DNA from: MGBC114844 sp910585855
GTDB lineage: Bacteria; Bacillota; Clostridia; Lachnospirales; Lachnospiraceae
Direction: 5' to 3'
DNA: 42,157 bases
NCBI GenBank assembly: GCA_965646165.1
Contig: CBFFYP010000035.1
Location: forward strand, 1-42,157
The notes under the pieces are model-generated. The model saw only the letters and a program-made list of their open reading frames with translations. It had not been told where the DNA came from and searched no databases. The translations under genes and the position numbers were made by a program. Below are positions 1 to 9,900 of the stretch, in pieces; positions within the stretch are counted from its first letter, which is position 1, and each line of letters starts with the position of its first letter.

Positions 1-262
1 CTCGAAAACCTAAGATTTTTTTCACATCCTGCTTCTATGCAGGGTGTGAAAAAAAAGGGGCGTGTTTAGCCCGGATAATAGAAAAGAGGATGTCTTATGG
101 GGGGTAAAATCTTTCCTTACACCTGTTTTGTTTTGGTGGTTATGAGGGCGAATTGCGCCCCGGTCTGTCTGGTTGGAGAAAGGAAAAGGCAGAAGTCTTA
201 GAACTTCTTGCTTTTTGGAAGCCGGAACAGCAGGCTGCCCACCGTTTTCGAATCTGGCGTCC
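1..262 (+). repeat. Family A structured repeat, copy A1 (5' part outside window)
   Basis: The 3' two-thirds of an element of about 370 nt. It shows the hairpin CACATCCTGC (23-32) / GCAGGGTGTG (39-48) set between T and A runs. GGGGCG (57-62) can pair with CGCCCC (156-161). The conserved core GCGTGTTTAGCCC and a CCGG-TCTGT-CTGG hairpin follow. The 27-nt closing arm is at 230-256 and the terminal GGCGTCC at 256-262. The matching 5' arm is not in the window here, but the arm at 42107-42133 is its exact complement. It sits 25 bp past the 3' end of the penicillin-binding protein gene. ORFs across it are not conserved between copies, so I treat it as non-coding. Its function is unknown. Confidence 0.85.
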
Positions 263-287
263 TCTGCATCCTCTGACCTCCCCCCTG

Positions 288-3134
288 TCACTGTACTATA
301 TCATTCCAAGGACCATTTTGTCCGCTCTCTGGTCCAGAAGGTCCTTCAATACTTTCCGGTTCTGGAAGCGTAGTAGTCGGCTCCTCCGGCTGTATTGTCG
401 TTTCTATCTCTACCGGTGTCCCATCTGGATTCGTTTCCTGTGGTACGGGTACGGTTTCTACTGGTGTTCCGTCTGGATTCGTTTCCTGTGGCACAGTTTC
501 TACCGGTGTTCCATCTGGATTCGTTTCTATTGGCACAGTTGCTGCTTCCAAATGAATGGTACAAGGTACATTTAAACTAGACGGCATCATATAAGGGGTA
601 TCCCCAGAATTTCCAACTGAAGCTGCTGTTCCGCCTGCATTTCCATTTGTATGCTCTGCACTGATAAATACTCGTGTCGATACACTCTCCGGCGGACAAA
701 ATTCTCCGGCAATCTGTCCACTCTCATTACATACCGTAATTCTAATATGATTTTCACAGTACTCTGTTGGCACAGTTCCCTTTGCAAAATACTCTGTCCG
801 AAGCATCGATCCTCTCGGATCGCTGTTGCATACTCCATCTACCGGCAATTTCCCAGACTTTGCACAAATTGTTGCTCTCTCGATTCCGTCTGGTACAGGA
901 AAATCTTTATTTTCAAGCCCTTCATGTACCTTTGTCATAATCTTTGACCAAAAAGCCCGATGATAACTTGCATAGCTTCCAGACTGTGGTTTATTTTCAT
1001 CATATCCTGACCAAATTCCAGCGGTATAATAAGGAGTATATCCAACAAACCAAACATCATTATAATCCGAAGTCGATCCTGTCTTTCCTACTGACATCAT
1101 ACCGGGAATTGCCGTTGCTGTACCAGTTCCTCCGGTTACTACATCCCGCATTGCATTGGTCAGCAAAAAGGCGGTTGTTTCTTTAATCACACGATGTTTT
1201 TCCGGCTGGTTATCTAAAAGCACCACTCCATTGTGATCTAATACTTTTGTATAAAGAATCGGCTGTGTATAAACACCGCCATTTGCAATCGCCGCATAAG
1301 AAGCTGTCATCTCCAAGTTGGTTACTCCCTTCGTAATCCCTCCAAGTGCCAGTGCATAACCAATATCTGTAAATGAAGTTCCGTCTGCATTTACCTGATT
1401 TTCTACCAGCGTAGTAAAACCAAAATTCTTTAGATAACTAAATCCTAAACTTGGTGTAATATCCACCATAGTTTTTACCGCTACGACATTAACTGAACGG
1501 CGGATCGCCTCTCGAATTGTCATAAAACCGTCATAAGAGCGGCTTACATTTTTAAACGGCGTCCCGTCTGGAGCTTTATAATTATCTTCATCATACTGTA
1601 CAGAAGCCAATGTAAATCCGGCTGTATCCAATGCCGCTGCATAAGTCGATACAATCTTAAAAGTAGAACCCGGCTGTCTGGTCGTATCGGTTGCACGATT
1701 TAGGGAACGGCTGGTTTCCTTCTGCCCTCTTCCCCCTACCAGTGCCTTTACCTCTCCGGTATACTGATCCATAATCACAAAAGAAGACTGTGGCTGCGGC
1801 GTATAATACAGATTTTCCCCCAATTCAATATCGGAAGCTGCCAGATGATTCTTTTTAAATATAGCAATCCGCTCGTCAATTTCCTCTTTGGAATCAAAAA
1901 TCAATTTAAACAGCTTTGAAGCCTCTATCCCGTTTTCTTCATCTCCTTTTCGAAAATAAGATTCCAACGACCGCTCACTATAATTGGTTTTCGTTCCGTC
2001 CTCATGCTGAACTGACCAAGCCCATGACATAGAATACTGTGTTCCCTCCGGGAAATTTGATTCATCCAAATAGGCTTCATCTACAATATCCTGAATCTTT
2101 TGATCCTGACAGCTATAGACACTTAACCCACCCGAATAAATCAGATAATATGCCTGTGTTTCCGTATAACCCAACTTTTCCTGCAAATCTTTTAGCAGAT
2201 TATTGATCAAAGCATCCGTATAATACGTATAAATAGAAGATTCGCTTTCAAATTCCAAATTCACATTTTCAATCCTAGAATAGACATCATCCTTTAATGC
2301 CGTATCATATTCTGCCTGTGTAATATGACCAAATTCCAGCATATGCTTCAATACCAAAATTCGTCTTTCATTATTATTTTCTGGATAACTAATCGGATCA
2401 TATCCAGAAGGATTCTTGGTAATAGATGCAATTACAGCAGATTCAGAAATCGTCAAATCCCATACATCTTTATTAAAATAACGTTTTGAAGCTGCCTGTA
2501 CACCAAGCGTATTTCTTCCCAAATTGATCATATTTAAATAGCTTTCCAAAATTTCCTCTTTTGAATAAACCTCCGACAATTTCATTGCCAAATACTGTTC
2601 CTGCACCTTACGTTTGACGGAATCCATAAACGTATCTTCATCCATACCAGTGTTAAATATCTTATTTTTAATTAACTGCTGTGTAATCGTACTAGCCCCT
2701 TCATTAAATTTTCCAGTAGTAATTCCATGAAAAGCAGCACGAAAAATACCTCTAATGTCAATTCCGTTATGTTCAAAAAAACGCTGATCCTCAATATCTA
2801 CAAATGCATAAATCAGATAGGATGGTATTTCCTCAATACTTACATAGATTCGATTCGAATTTGACATAACAAGTGATGCCGTTTCATTTCCGTCCACATC
2901 ATATACCTTGGTTGCATAGCCAGTCGGCGACAAATCAATACCCGATATATCCGGTGCTGTATCAATCAAACCCTTTACCATACCAAAACCAGCACATGTC
3001 AGAGCAACTCCGCCAAGCAAAATACAAACAACAAAAACTTCTAAAATAATAATTCCTAATTTTGTTGTCAACTTTTTCGACTTTGATGTCATTTCCTTCT
3101 GCTTTGCAGAAATGCCTTTTTTACTGTAGTCCAT
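288..3134 (-). CDS. Class A penicillin-binding protein (bifunctional transglycosylase/transpeptidase)
   Basis: This membrane-anchored peptidoglycan synthase polymerises lipid II and cross-links stem peptides outside the cell. It has 948 residues. A short basic cytoplasmic tail is followed by one membrane segment (about 27-50). The GT51 domain carries EDQRFFEH (catalytic Glu about 115) and STITQQLIKN (about 148-157). The transpeptidase domain has STFK (Ser490), SVN (547-549) and KTG (684-686). The tail after about residue 860 is rich in Pro, Thr and Glu, with three copies of ETNPDGTPVE, and resembles an extracellular linker. The start is supported by AAGGAGGA just upstream. The gene appears monocistronic: repeat A1 lies past its 3' end and a family B pair lies upstream. 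The PBP1A/PonA type is clear. The exact orthologue is not. Confidence 0.95.
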   Translation of the reverse strand: MDYSKKGISAKQKEMTSKSKKLTTKLGIIILEVFVVCILLGGVALTCAGFGMVKGLIDTAPDISGIDLSPTGYATKVYDVDGNETASLVMSNSNRIYVSIEEIPSYLIYAFVDIEDQRFFEHNGIDIRGIFRAAFHGITTGKFNEGASTITQQLIKNKIFNTGMDEDTFMDSVKRKVQEQYLAMKLSEVYSKEEILESYLNMINLGRNTLGVQAASKRYFNKDVWDLTISESAVIASITKNPSGYDPISYPENNNERRILVLKHMLEFGHITQAEYDTALKDDVYSRIENVNLEFESESSIYTYYTDALINNLLKDLQEKLGYTETQAYYLIYSGGLSVYSCQDQKIQDIVDEAYLDESNFPEGTQYSMSWAWSVQHEDGTKTNYSERSLESYFRKGDEENGIEASKLFKLIFDSKEEIDERIAIFKKNHLAASDIELGENLYYTPQPQSSFVIMDQYTGEVKALVGGRGQKETSRSLNRATDTTRQPGSTFKIVSTYAAALDTAGFTLASVQYDEDNYKAPDGTPFKNVSRSYDGFMTIREAIRRSVNVVAVKTMVDITPSLGFSYLKNFGFTTLVENQVNADGTSFTDIGYALALGGITKGVTNLEMTASYAAIANGGVYTQPILYTKVLDHNGVVLLDNQPEKHRVIKETTAFLLTNAMRDVVTGGTGTATAIPGMMSVGKTGSTSDYNDVWFVGYTPYYTAGIWSGYDENKPQSGSYASYHRAFWSKIMTKVHEGLENKDFPVPDGIERATICAKSGKLPVDGVCNSDPRGSMLRTEYFAKGTVPTEYCENHIRITVCNESGQIAGEFCPPESVSTRVFISAEHTNGNAGGTAASVGNSGDTPYMMPSSLNVPCTIHLEAATVPIETNPDGTPVETVPQETNPDGTPVETVPVPQETNPDGTPVEIETTIQPEEPTTTLPEPESIEGPSGPESGQNGPWNDIVQ
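411..545 (-). repeat. In-frame tandem repeat coding the PBP C-terminal tail
   Basis: Three near-identical units encode ETNPDGTPVE plus short Val/Pro/Gln spacers, in frame within the penicillin-binding protein. Repeat number could vary by slippage or recombination without breaking the reading frame. Confidence 0.8.
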
Positions 3135-3158
3135 GACATTTTCCTCCTTACCCCAGTT

Positions 3159-3167
3159 ATTATACCA
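3159..3167 (-). promoter_or_regulatory. Extended -10 promoter candidate for the PBP gene
   Basis: On the minus strand TGGTATAAT (an extended -10) lies 25 bp before the PBP start codon, followed by the AAGGAGGA ribosome binding site. The best -35 at 17 bp is a poor match (TTTATT). The leader would be very short. Inferred from consensus only. Confidence 0.4.
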
Positions 3168-3285
3168 AAAAAGGCTATGTAAATAAAGAGTTTTAGGAAA
3201 AGTTTACATTTTTGTTCTTTAACACAACTTTCTGTACCAATAAAATCATTGTATATCTTCTCCTATTTTCAGAGGATTATACAGA

Positions 3286-3426
3286 GGACGCCAAAATCCA
3301 AAGGAAGGTCTACTCCGGGCCCGCTCTCGCTTAGCATTTCCTCGTAGCGGACACATAAGACGCCAAAATACGGCGTCTAAGTGCCGACGGGAAATGATGA
3401 CCCTGCGTAGACCTTCCTTTGGATTT
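3286..3426 (-). repeat. Family B structured repeat, unit B1
   Basis: Outer arms of 20 nt, perfectly complementary (3294-3313 with 3407-3426), enclose the conserved family B core: CTTAGCATTTCCTCGTAGCG on the plus strand and its partner GGGAAATGATG. The apical hairpin pairs AGACGCC (3358-3364) with GGCGTCT (3372-3378). It is oriented opposite to B2 and B3. Confidence 0.85.
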
Positions 3427-3767
3427 CGGCTGTATATCCCAGACGGAAAGAAATGCTGCCATAAAATTTTTTAGAAAAATTTACCATATAATAAATAAAA
3501 GTCTATTTCAAATTTACGTTTGCTTTCCATTAATCCTTCATAGACTTTTCTTTCAAATTTCCACTATTTATTTCGTTCTAAAGTACACAACTTTCTTTTC
3601 ACTCGGAGTAAAGCAATCCATACAATTTAGAAACTTAGGAAGTGTAGAAAAATTATCGCTCAAAATAAGATACAAAAACCTTGATTTTTCAAGCTTTTCA
3701 AAAAAATTACTTTGTATGTTAATTTTCTGCACTCCCTTACTATTTGTTTCGGTCTGGAGTACACAGC

Positions 3768-3910
3768 CGAAAGCCAAATGGGGTTCTATGCAGGGTCATC
3801 ATTTCCCGTCGGCACTTAGGCACGGTACTTTCGTGCCTTATGTGTCCGCTACGAGGAAATGCTAAGCGAGAGCGGGCTCGGAATAGAACTTCATTTGGCT
3901 TTCGGCGTCC
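3768..3910 (+). repeat. Family B structured repeat, unit B2
   Basis: Outer arms 3768-3789 and 3883-3904 pair over 22 nt with two G-T wobbles. The apical hairpin is GGCACG (3819-3824) / CGTGCC (3832-3837) with loop GTACTTT. The core CATTTCC / GGAAATG pairing is conserved. It ends in GGCGTCC about 20 bp past the PL11 stop codon. In an RNA the wobbles read as G-U only in the plus sense. Confidence 0.85.
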
Positions 3911-3929
3911 TCCCCACCAAAAATCAAAC

Positions 3930-6900
3930 TTATTGTATCCAAACTCCGTCTTTGTTTACTTGATATCCATCTGGTGTTGTACAGCTTACTGCCATATCCC
4001 CATTTGAATTCAAATAGTACCACTGGTTCTTCCACAAGATCCAACCAGTTGCCATATCACCATTTCCGCCTCGTAAGAAGTACCATTGATTCTTATAGAA
4101 TACCCATTCATTTTCTGCCATATCACCGTCTGCTTTTAGATAGTACCACTTTCCATTCCAAAGTACCCATCCTGTATGCATATAACCGGTTTTATCAAAG
4201 AAATACCACTTATTATTGATTTTTTCCCACTGGTTTGCCGAGTAGCTGCCGTCGCTGTGGCGATACCACCAGCCAACCGCATCCTTGATCCATTTTCCAG
4301 AATACGTAATCACTTCATCGTTTCGATATCCTTTTCCGCTGCTATGGCTGCGTGTGGACTCTGTAAGGGTAAAAATACTAAAATGATTTACTCGAATTGT
4401 AATCACTCTGCCGTTTCTCGTAAAAGCAACTGTTCCCAAATATGTTCCATCATTTGTATAATGCTTTATTTGAAGTCTTGATAAATCAATTCCTTCTGGA
4501 ACTTCTATAGAAATAATCATTGGTGTTTTTAACTGTGTTACTTCTCCGTTTACCTTTAACTCCATCTTAAGCTGTATCTTTGCATTTGCTTCTAATTTTG
4601 GCTGCTGCTGTACAATTTCTAATATTACCTTTCCCTGTTTTGCTCCTGATGCAAGTGCTGCTCCAACTGCTGTTACTGCACCTTCTTCTAATTTTACAGC
4701 ATTTTCTGCTGCTTCTGTCTTTTGCTTTACCTCTGTTACTAAACTATAAGTCTTCTGATACAGTAAATCTAATTTTTTCAAATCTACTTGTTCTATAAGA
4801 GCCGCTTTCTGTTCTTCATCCATTATATAAACAGTTTCGGCTGCTCTTTCTACCATTGATTTCTGATAATCAGACAATTTACTTGTTTCGTCGATTCCTG
4901 AAAGATTCTCTAAAATCTTTTCTACCTGCTGGATTTCGTCTGTTGGCTGATTTTCAAGTTCTGTTACTTTTCGAATGACAATCATATTTAAGCGAGTCAG
5001 ATTGCCGGATACAAATTCCATGGTAAGCTGTCCGTCTGTTACTTCAATTCCTTCAAATCGTCCTACTTCATAGCTGCTTCCTGCATTTCCAACTGAATAT
5101 TCTTTTCCTTCTATCTTTACTTTTACTGTACTCTTATCGGTAGATCCTGACATCATCTCTACTATATAAGTACCGTTTTCTACATCTGCAAGAAATGTAC
5201 TGCTGGTCGTGGAACTTGACATCAATGCCATATCCTGATAAACCGCAGGTGCATAAAATCCTTCTTTTGTATAGTTTTGATTTCGTCCGTCTACTACAAA
5301 GGAAGCATCCGCAAATCCATACTTTCTTTCACTTGTATAGTCTATTTGAAGATCTTTTGCTGTTTTACTTCCTTTTTGTACTCCCTGAATACCAATCCAG
5401 CCCTCTTCTACCGGAGAGTTGACAAGTCCAAAGTCAAATTTCCAAACTGGCTTATAATCTACCTTAAAGCGAATAGTTACTGCACTTGGATAGTCTGGAA
5501 TTGTTCCGCTGGCAAGTACTTGATCCGCTTCTGAAATAATAACAGAAGTATCTATCGTTTCCCATGTAATCGGCACTTCTTTTACTTCACCTTTTGCATA
5601 AGTTGCTGTTACCGTTTCAGGGAAGCCAAGATTTCCTGCTGCCCCATACTCTACTTCTATATATCCGAGGTCGGCAACAGATACAATATAATCTTCCTTT
5701 ACGCCAACCGTTAAAGCAACTTCTACACTTTCTCCATATTTCGTTGTACAAGTTCCTGTAATTGGATAACTTCCAACTGTTTCTTTATTGTAATTCCGAT
5801 TCCATGTAATTTCTAATTCTTCACTTGTTCCATTTAAAAAGCTGACTTCTGCTGTCTTTGGAAGTTCTGGTTCTGTTCCTACCAAAGTATAGACATCATC
5901 AAATTCCTGACAGGAAATAACCTGATTTGGCAGCACAGTTACTGTAATTTCAACTGCTCCCTGATAGCCATAAATCGTTCCCTTTACGGTTGTTGTTCCT
6001 GCTGTCTGAATAGAAAAATTAGAGAAATCCCAAGTTACATCTACAACCTGTTCGTTTCCGTCTACATCAATCAAAGTGCCTGTTGCAGGGAATTTCTTTT
6101 CATAGTCTTTAGTGTCCTGCGGAATCTCGATTTCTTCAAATGGTTTTAATCCGGCAGCATCTACGGTTGTCTTTGTCGATACCGGAAGTGAGAAGTAGGA
6201 GCGTTTTCCGTCTACTATCATAGCTGTTTTATAAGCATATTCTGTATTTGCCTTTAATCCGCTGTCCGTCAAACTTCTTCCCTCCGCAGAGGTTTCTCCT
6301 ATCTTAATAAATTCTCCTGTCTTTCCGTCTGCTATTTCCGCACGGTATACTTCATAACCCTGTACAGGATGTCCATATTTTCTGTCTGACGCTTCCGACC
6401 AAGTTACTTCTACTGTATCAATCGTTCTAGTTCCAATTGTCACTTCTGCTGTCTTTAATCCCTCTGTTAAAAGATAGGTCAGATTTGCTGGCTGATTATA
6501 AGCTACATTCTGCCAAGCTACACCTTCTCTATATGCCCGATCTTCTAAGAAACAAGGAATCGTATACTCTGTTTCAGTTGTTGTTGTATAAATTCGAATC
6601 TTACTGTTGTCTGAACTGTCACGTACAATTACTTCTTCTCTCCAATCACCCAAGATATCCGCAACCAGACCTGCATTTCCTTTTGTACCATTGTTTAACT
6701 GTGTGCCGTCCAACTGTGCCAGCACTTCCAATTTTTCGTTTTCATAGTTCCATTTCTGAATCTGCGGAATTAAATTAATGGTATCGCTTGAATCAAATAA
6801 TTCCATCAGCAAATCTCCGTCCCAGAAAATCGAAAAGTTCTGACTTGGCTTTGTTTCATAGATAATATTTCCCTCTACATCATGTGTATGAGAGTCAATT

Positions 6901-9900
6901 GCGTGCCATAATTCTGCACCTTCATACCTCGGATCAATATCGGCTGCTACACCACGTCCGGTATCGGCTGAAGTTTCATGGAAGCAAAGCACTTCTCCGG
7001 TTGCCGGATCATAAAGTCCGCCGCCCCAATGTCCCTGCTCTTCATTTACTTTATAGACTTCCAGTTTCCCGTCACCGTTCCAGTCACTGACATGCATCGC
7101 ATCTCCATGACCCCATTCAGTATTTACCAATATTGTACCATCCTGATCCACTACCAAACCGCCAAAAATAATTTCATCCAATCCATCATTATCTACATCA
7201 TTGACAGACAGACCATGATTTCCCTGTCCAGAACCGTATGTACCCGTATCTGCATCAAATGCCCACTGCATTACCAATTTGCCGTCTATCAGCTTCCATG
7301 CCGTAATCGCTGTTCTTCCATAATATCCACGAGAAAATACTGCACTTGCCGATCCACCGTCTAAATATGCAGTTGCTGATAAGAAACGATCGGCACGGTT
7401 TGCATAACCATCGTTATTTTCAGCGGGAGCACCGTTCTTTGTTCCCCAATAACTCGTATCATAAATTCCAGCTACTTCATCATAAGGTCCACGGAACGGA
7501 ACATAATTAACCGTATCAATAATTTTTCCGGTTTCTCCGTCAAATGCCGTTAAATATTCATCTCCTAATACAATTCTTCCTACTCTTCCTTCATGCTGCC
7601 GGTAGTCATACGGCTCACCCTTTGTATCTGTAGGCAGATCTTTTACGCTGCATGCGCCCACATAGTCAACAATATTGAGATCTTTATCAAATACCGTTGA
7701 GCCGTCTGCTGTCTTGCACATTACTTCTGCTTTTCCATCCCCATCATAATCCCATACTTGGAACTGAGTATAATGCGCACCGGATCGAATATTTAATCCT
7801 AAATCAATCCTCCACATCAGATCTGCTTTTCCTGTGTGAACATCAATATCATATGCATCTAAAATTGTAGTTCCGGTATATCCGTCAATCGAATTATCCT
7901 GTGCATTGCTTGGATACCATTTTACAATCAACTCCAATTCGCCATCTCCATCCAAATCACCGACCGACATATCATTTGTTGTATAAACAGCAATCGAACC
8001 ATCCGGCATCTTCTGATCTTTTGGTACAACCAACGCCAATTCCTGATATTCTCTTTCCCAAGCAATCGCTGTTTCTCCGCTCTGAGAAATTCCTTCACTG
8101 GCTGTCAATTCATAACGATCCCCTGTTTTTCCCTTGGTATCCGTAAAGTTTGTCTTCGATCCAGTATAAACTGTTTCTCCGTTTCTCTTTAAAGTAAAGC
8201 TAATATTTTTACTGTCAGATTCATATAATCTCCAACTAATAAAGATACCATCCTCTCCCTTTGCTGCTACTAAAGCACGATTTACAAAAGTTTCTGCAGG
8301 CTTCTCTGTCCCTACACTTCCCGTACTCTTTACATCTGTCTTTACCATAACAGAAGGATCGGAAACCATCTTTACTGCAGCACCGTCTTCCCCTGTCTTT
8401 TCTCCGACTGCAACTACATAATAATAATATGGATTTGTCGTTAAAACACTATCCACATAACTCAATTCCTTTGTTGAAGCAATCTGCAGAAATCTTCCGT
8501 CTTCTGAAGAAGAACGAAATACATTATAATGAACTGCTCCCTCTACCATATCCCAATTTAAAGTAACTGTTGTTTCCGTTGAAGTCTGTGTTACATTCTG
8601 CGGTGCTGCAAACTCAGAAGGTGCTGCCGACCGAATAATCAACCCATTCAGCATATTGCGCTTTCCCGATCCTGCTCCTGAAGAAGATACCACAATATTT
8701 CCTGCCTCTGTCAAAGTAACCTTAGTCAATTTTAAAAGATCACTTTCCTTACTTGGCTTCATACTGACCGCTTTTCCTATACTCTTTCCATTTACCTTAA
8801 TCTCAGGACAATGATCGCCGCCAAGCCCGACATAGACACTGACATCATAAATTCCGGCAGGCACATCTACCTGAAACTCCAGCCCGTCAGCATCCGTCGT
8901 ATAAGTATAATCCTGACAAACCTTAAATAAATCTGCATCTTCCGGTGCTGTAGTACTTGCTACATTTGTTCCTTTATCATTCATAAAAGTAACTTTTTTA
9001 GTAAAACCATACCCAATTTCTTTCTCGTACATCTGATTGGTAATCAGTGTATATCCGTCTACTGTACTCTTATTACCAAAATCAAACTTCATCTCCACTG
9101 GTCCGTCCGCACTCTGCCATACCGCATAAAGAACCAACTTTTTCTCCTTTGTATCCTCCACTTTCAGCGTATAAGAAGACATTGCCTCCTTTGCATCACT
9201 TGTCAAAGCCCAGCCTGCCAAACGATACCCTTCTCTTGTAATACCCGAAGTCGGAAGTGCCACTTTTGCACCTGCTTCATAAGAAACCGAAGCAATCGTT
9301 CCCGTTCCGCCATTTCCATTATACTCTACTGCATACAATGGACTCCACACCGCATATAGCGTAATTACACCCTCCGCTGCATCGCCTTTATCCACTTTAT
9401 AAGAAGCCAATGCATCTGCTGCATCCTTAGTCAATGCCCAACCTTTCCAGACATATCCCTCTCTCTTCAATGCCTCCCCAGAAATCAATTCCACTTCTGC
9501 TTCAGCAAGATAAGAACCCGCTTCCGTCTGAAAACCTTCCTCTGCCGTACCGCCATTTAAATCATAAACTACCCGATAATTTACATCCTCAACCCAAACC
9601 GCATAAACAGCGATTACATTCTTTTCATCTGCATTAGACGCCACAGCCGCAACCGAATCCACAACATCCGTAGAATCCGCTGCCAAAGCCCATCCTAAGA
9701 AAGCAAATCCCTCTTTTTTTGGTTTTTCCGAAGAAAGTACAATCGAATTTCCCAATGTATACTCTGCCGTATCCTCTACAGTCCCTGTTCCACCCTGCAG
9801 ATTATAAGAAACCATATACTTCTCCGTAGGTTCAGCCGCAGTCCCCTCGATTACAATGGCATTTAAAAATGTTCTATTTTCTGAACCTTCTGGTCGAATT

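Larger units (their letters stand above)
3286..3910. repeat. Composite family B element: two inverted units around a 0.3 kb spacer
   Basis: This fills most of the gap between the PBP and PL11 genes. Unit B1 (3286-3426) and unit B2 (about 3768-3910) are inverted relative to each other. Just inside them lies an imperfect inverted repeat of about 26 bp (3425-3450 and 3748-3773). The outer ends are GGACGCC (3286) and GGCGTCC (3904-3910). The spacer is AT-rich, has a further hairpin with arms AAAAGTCTAT and ATAGACTTTT near 3500-3550, and shows no convincing gene. No target-site duplication is visible. It probably also separates transcription of the flanking genes. Confidence 0.7.

Noticed and set aside
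14..57. The T-run / CACATCCTGC / A-run hairpin in family A as a rho-independent terminator
   Set aside because: The stem is followed by A residues on both strands, not by a T run.
22..575. Open frames of 60-140 codons within repeat A1 and antisense to the PBP tail
   Set aside because: Not conserved in the other family A copies. They follow from the repeat's palindromic, low-stop sequence.
3419..4044. 148-, 69- and 87-codon frames in the spacer of the family B composite
   Set aside because: No ribosome binding site, no family similarity, and they run through the repeat arms.
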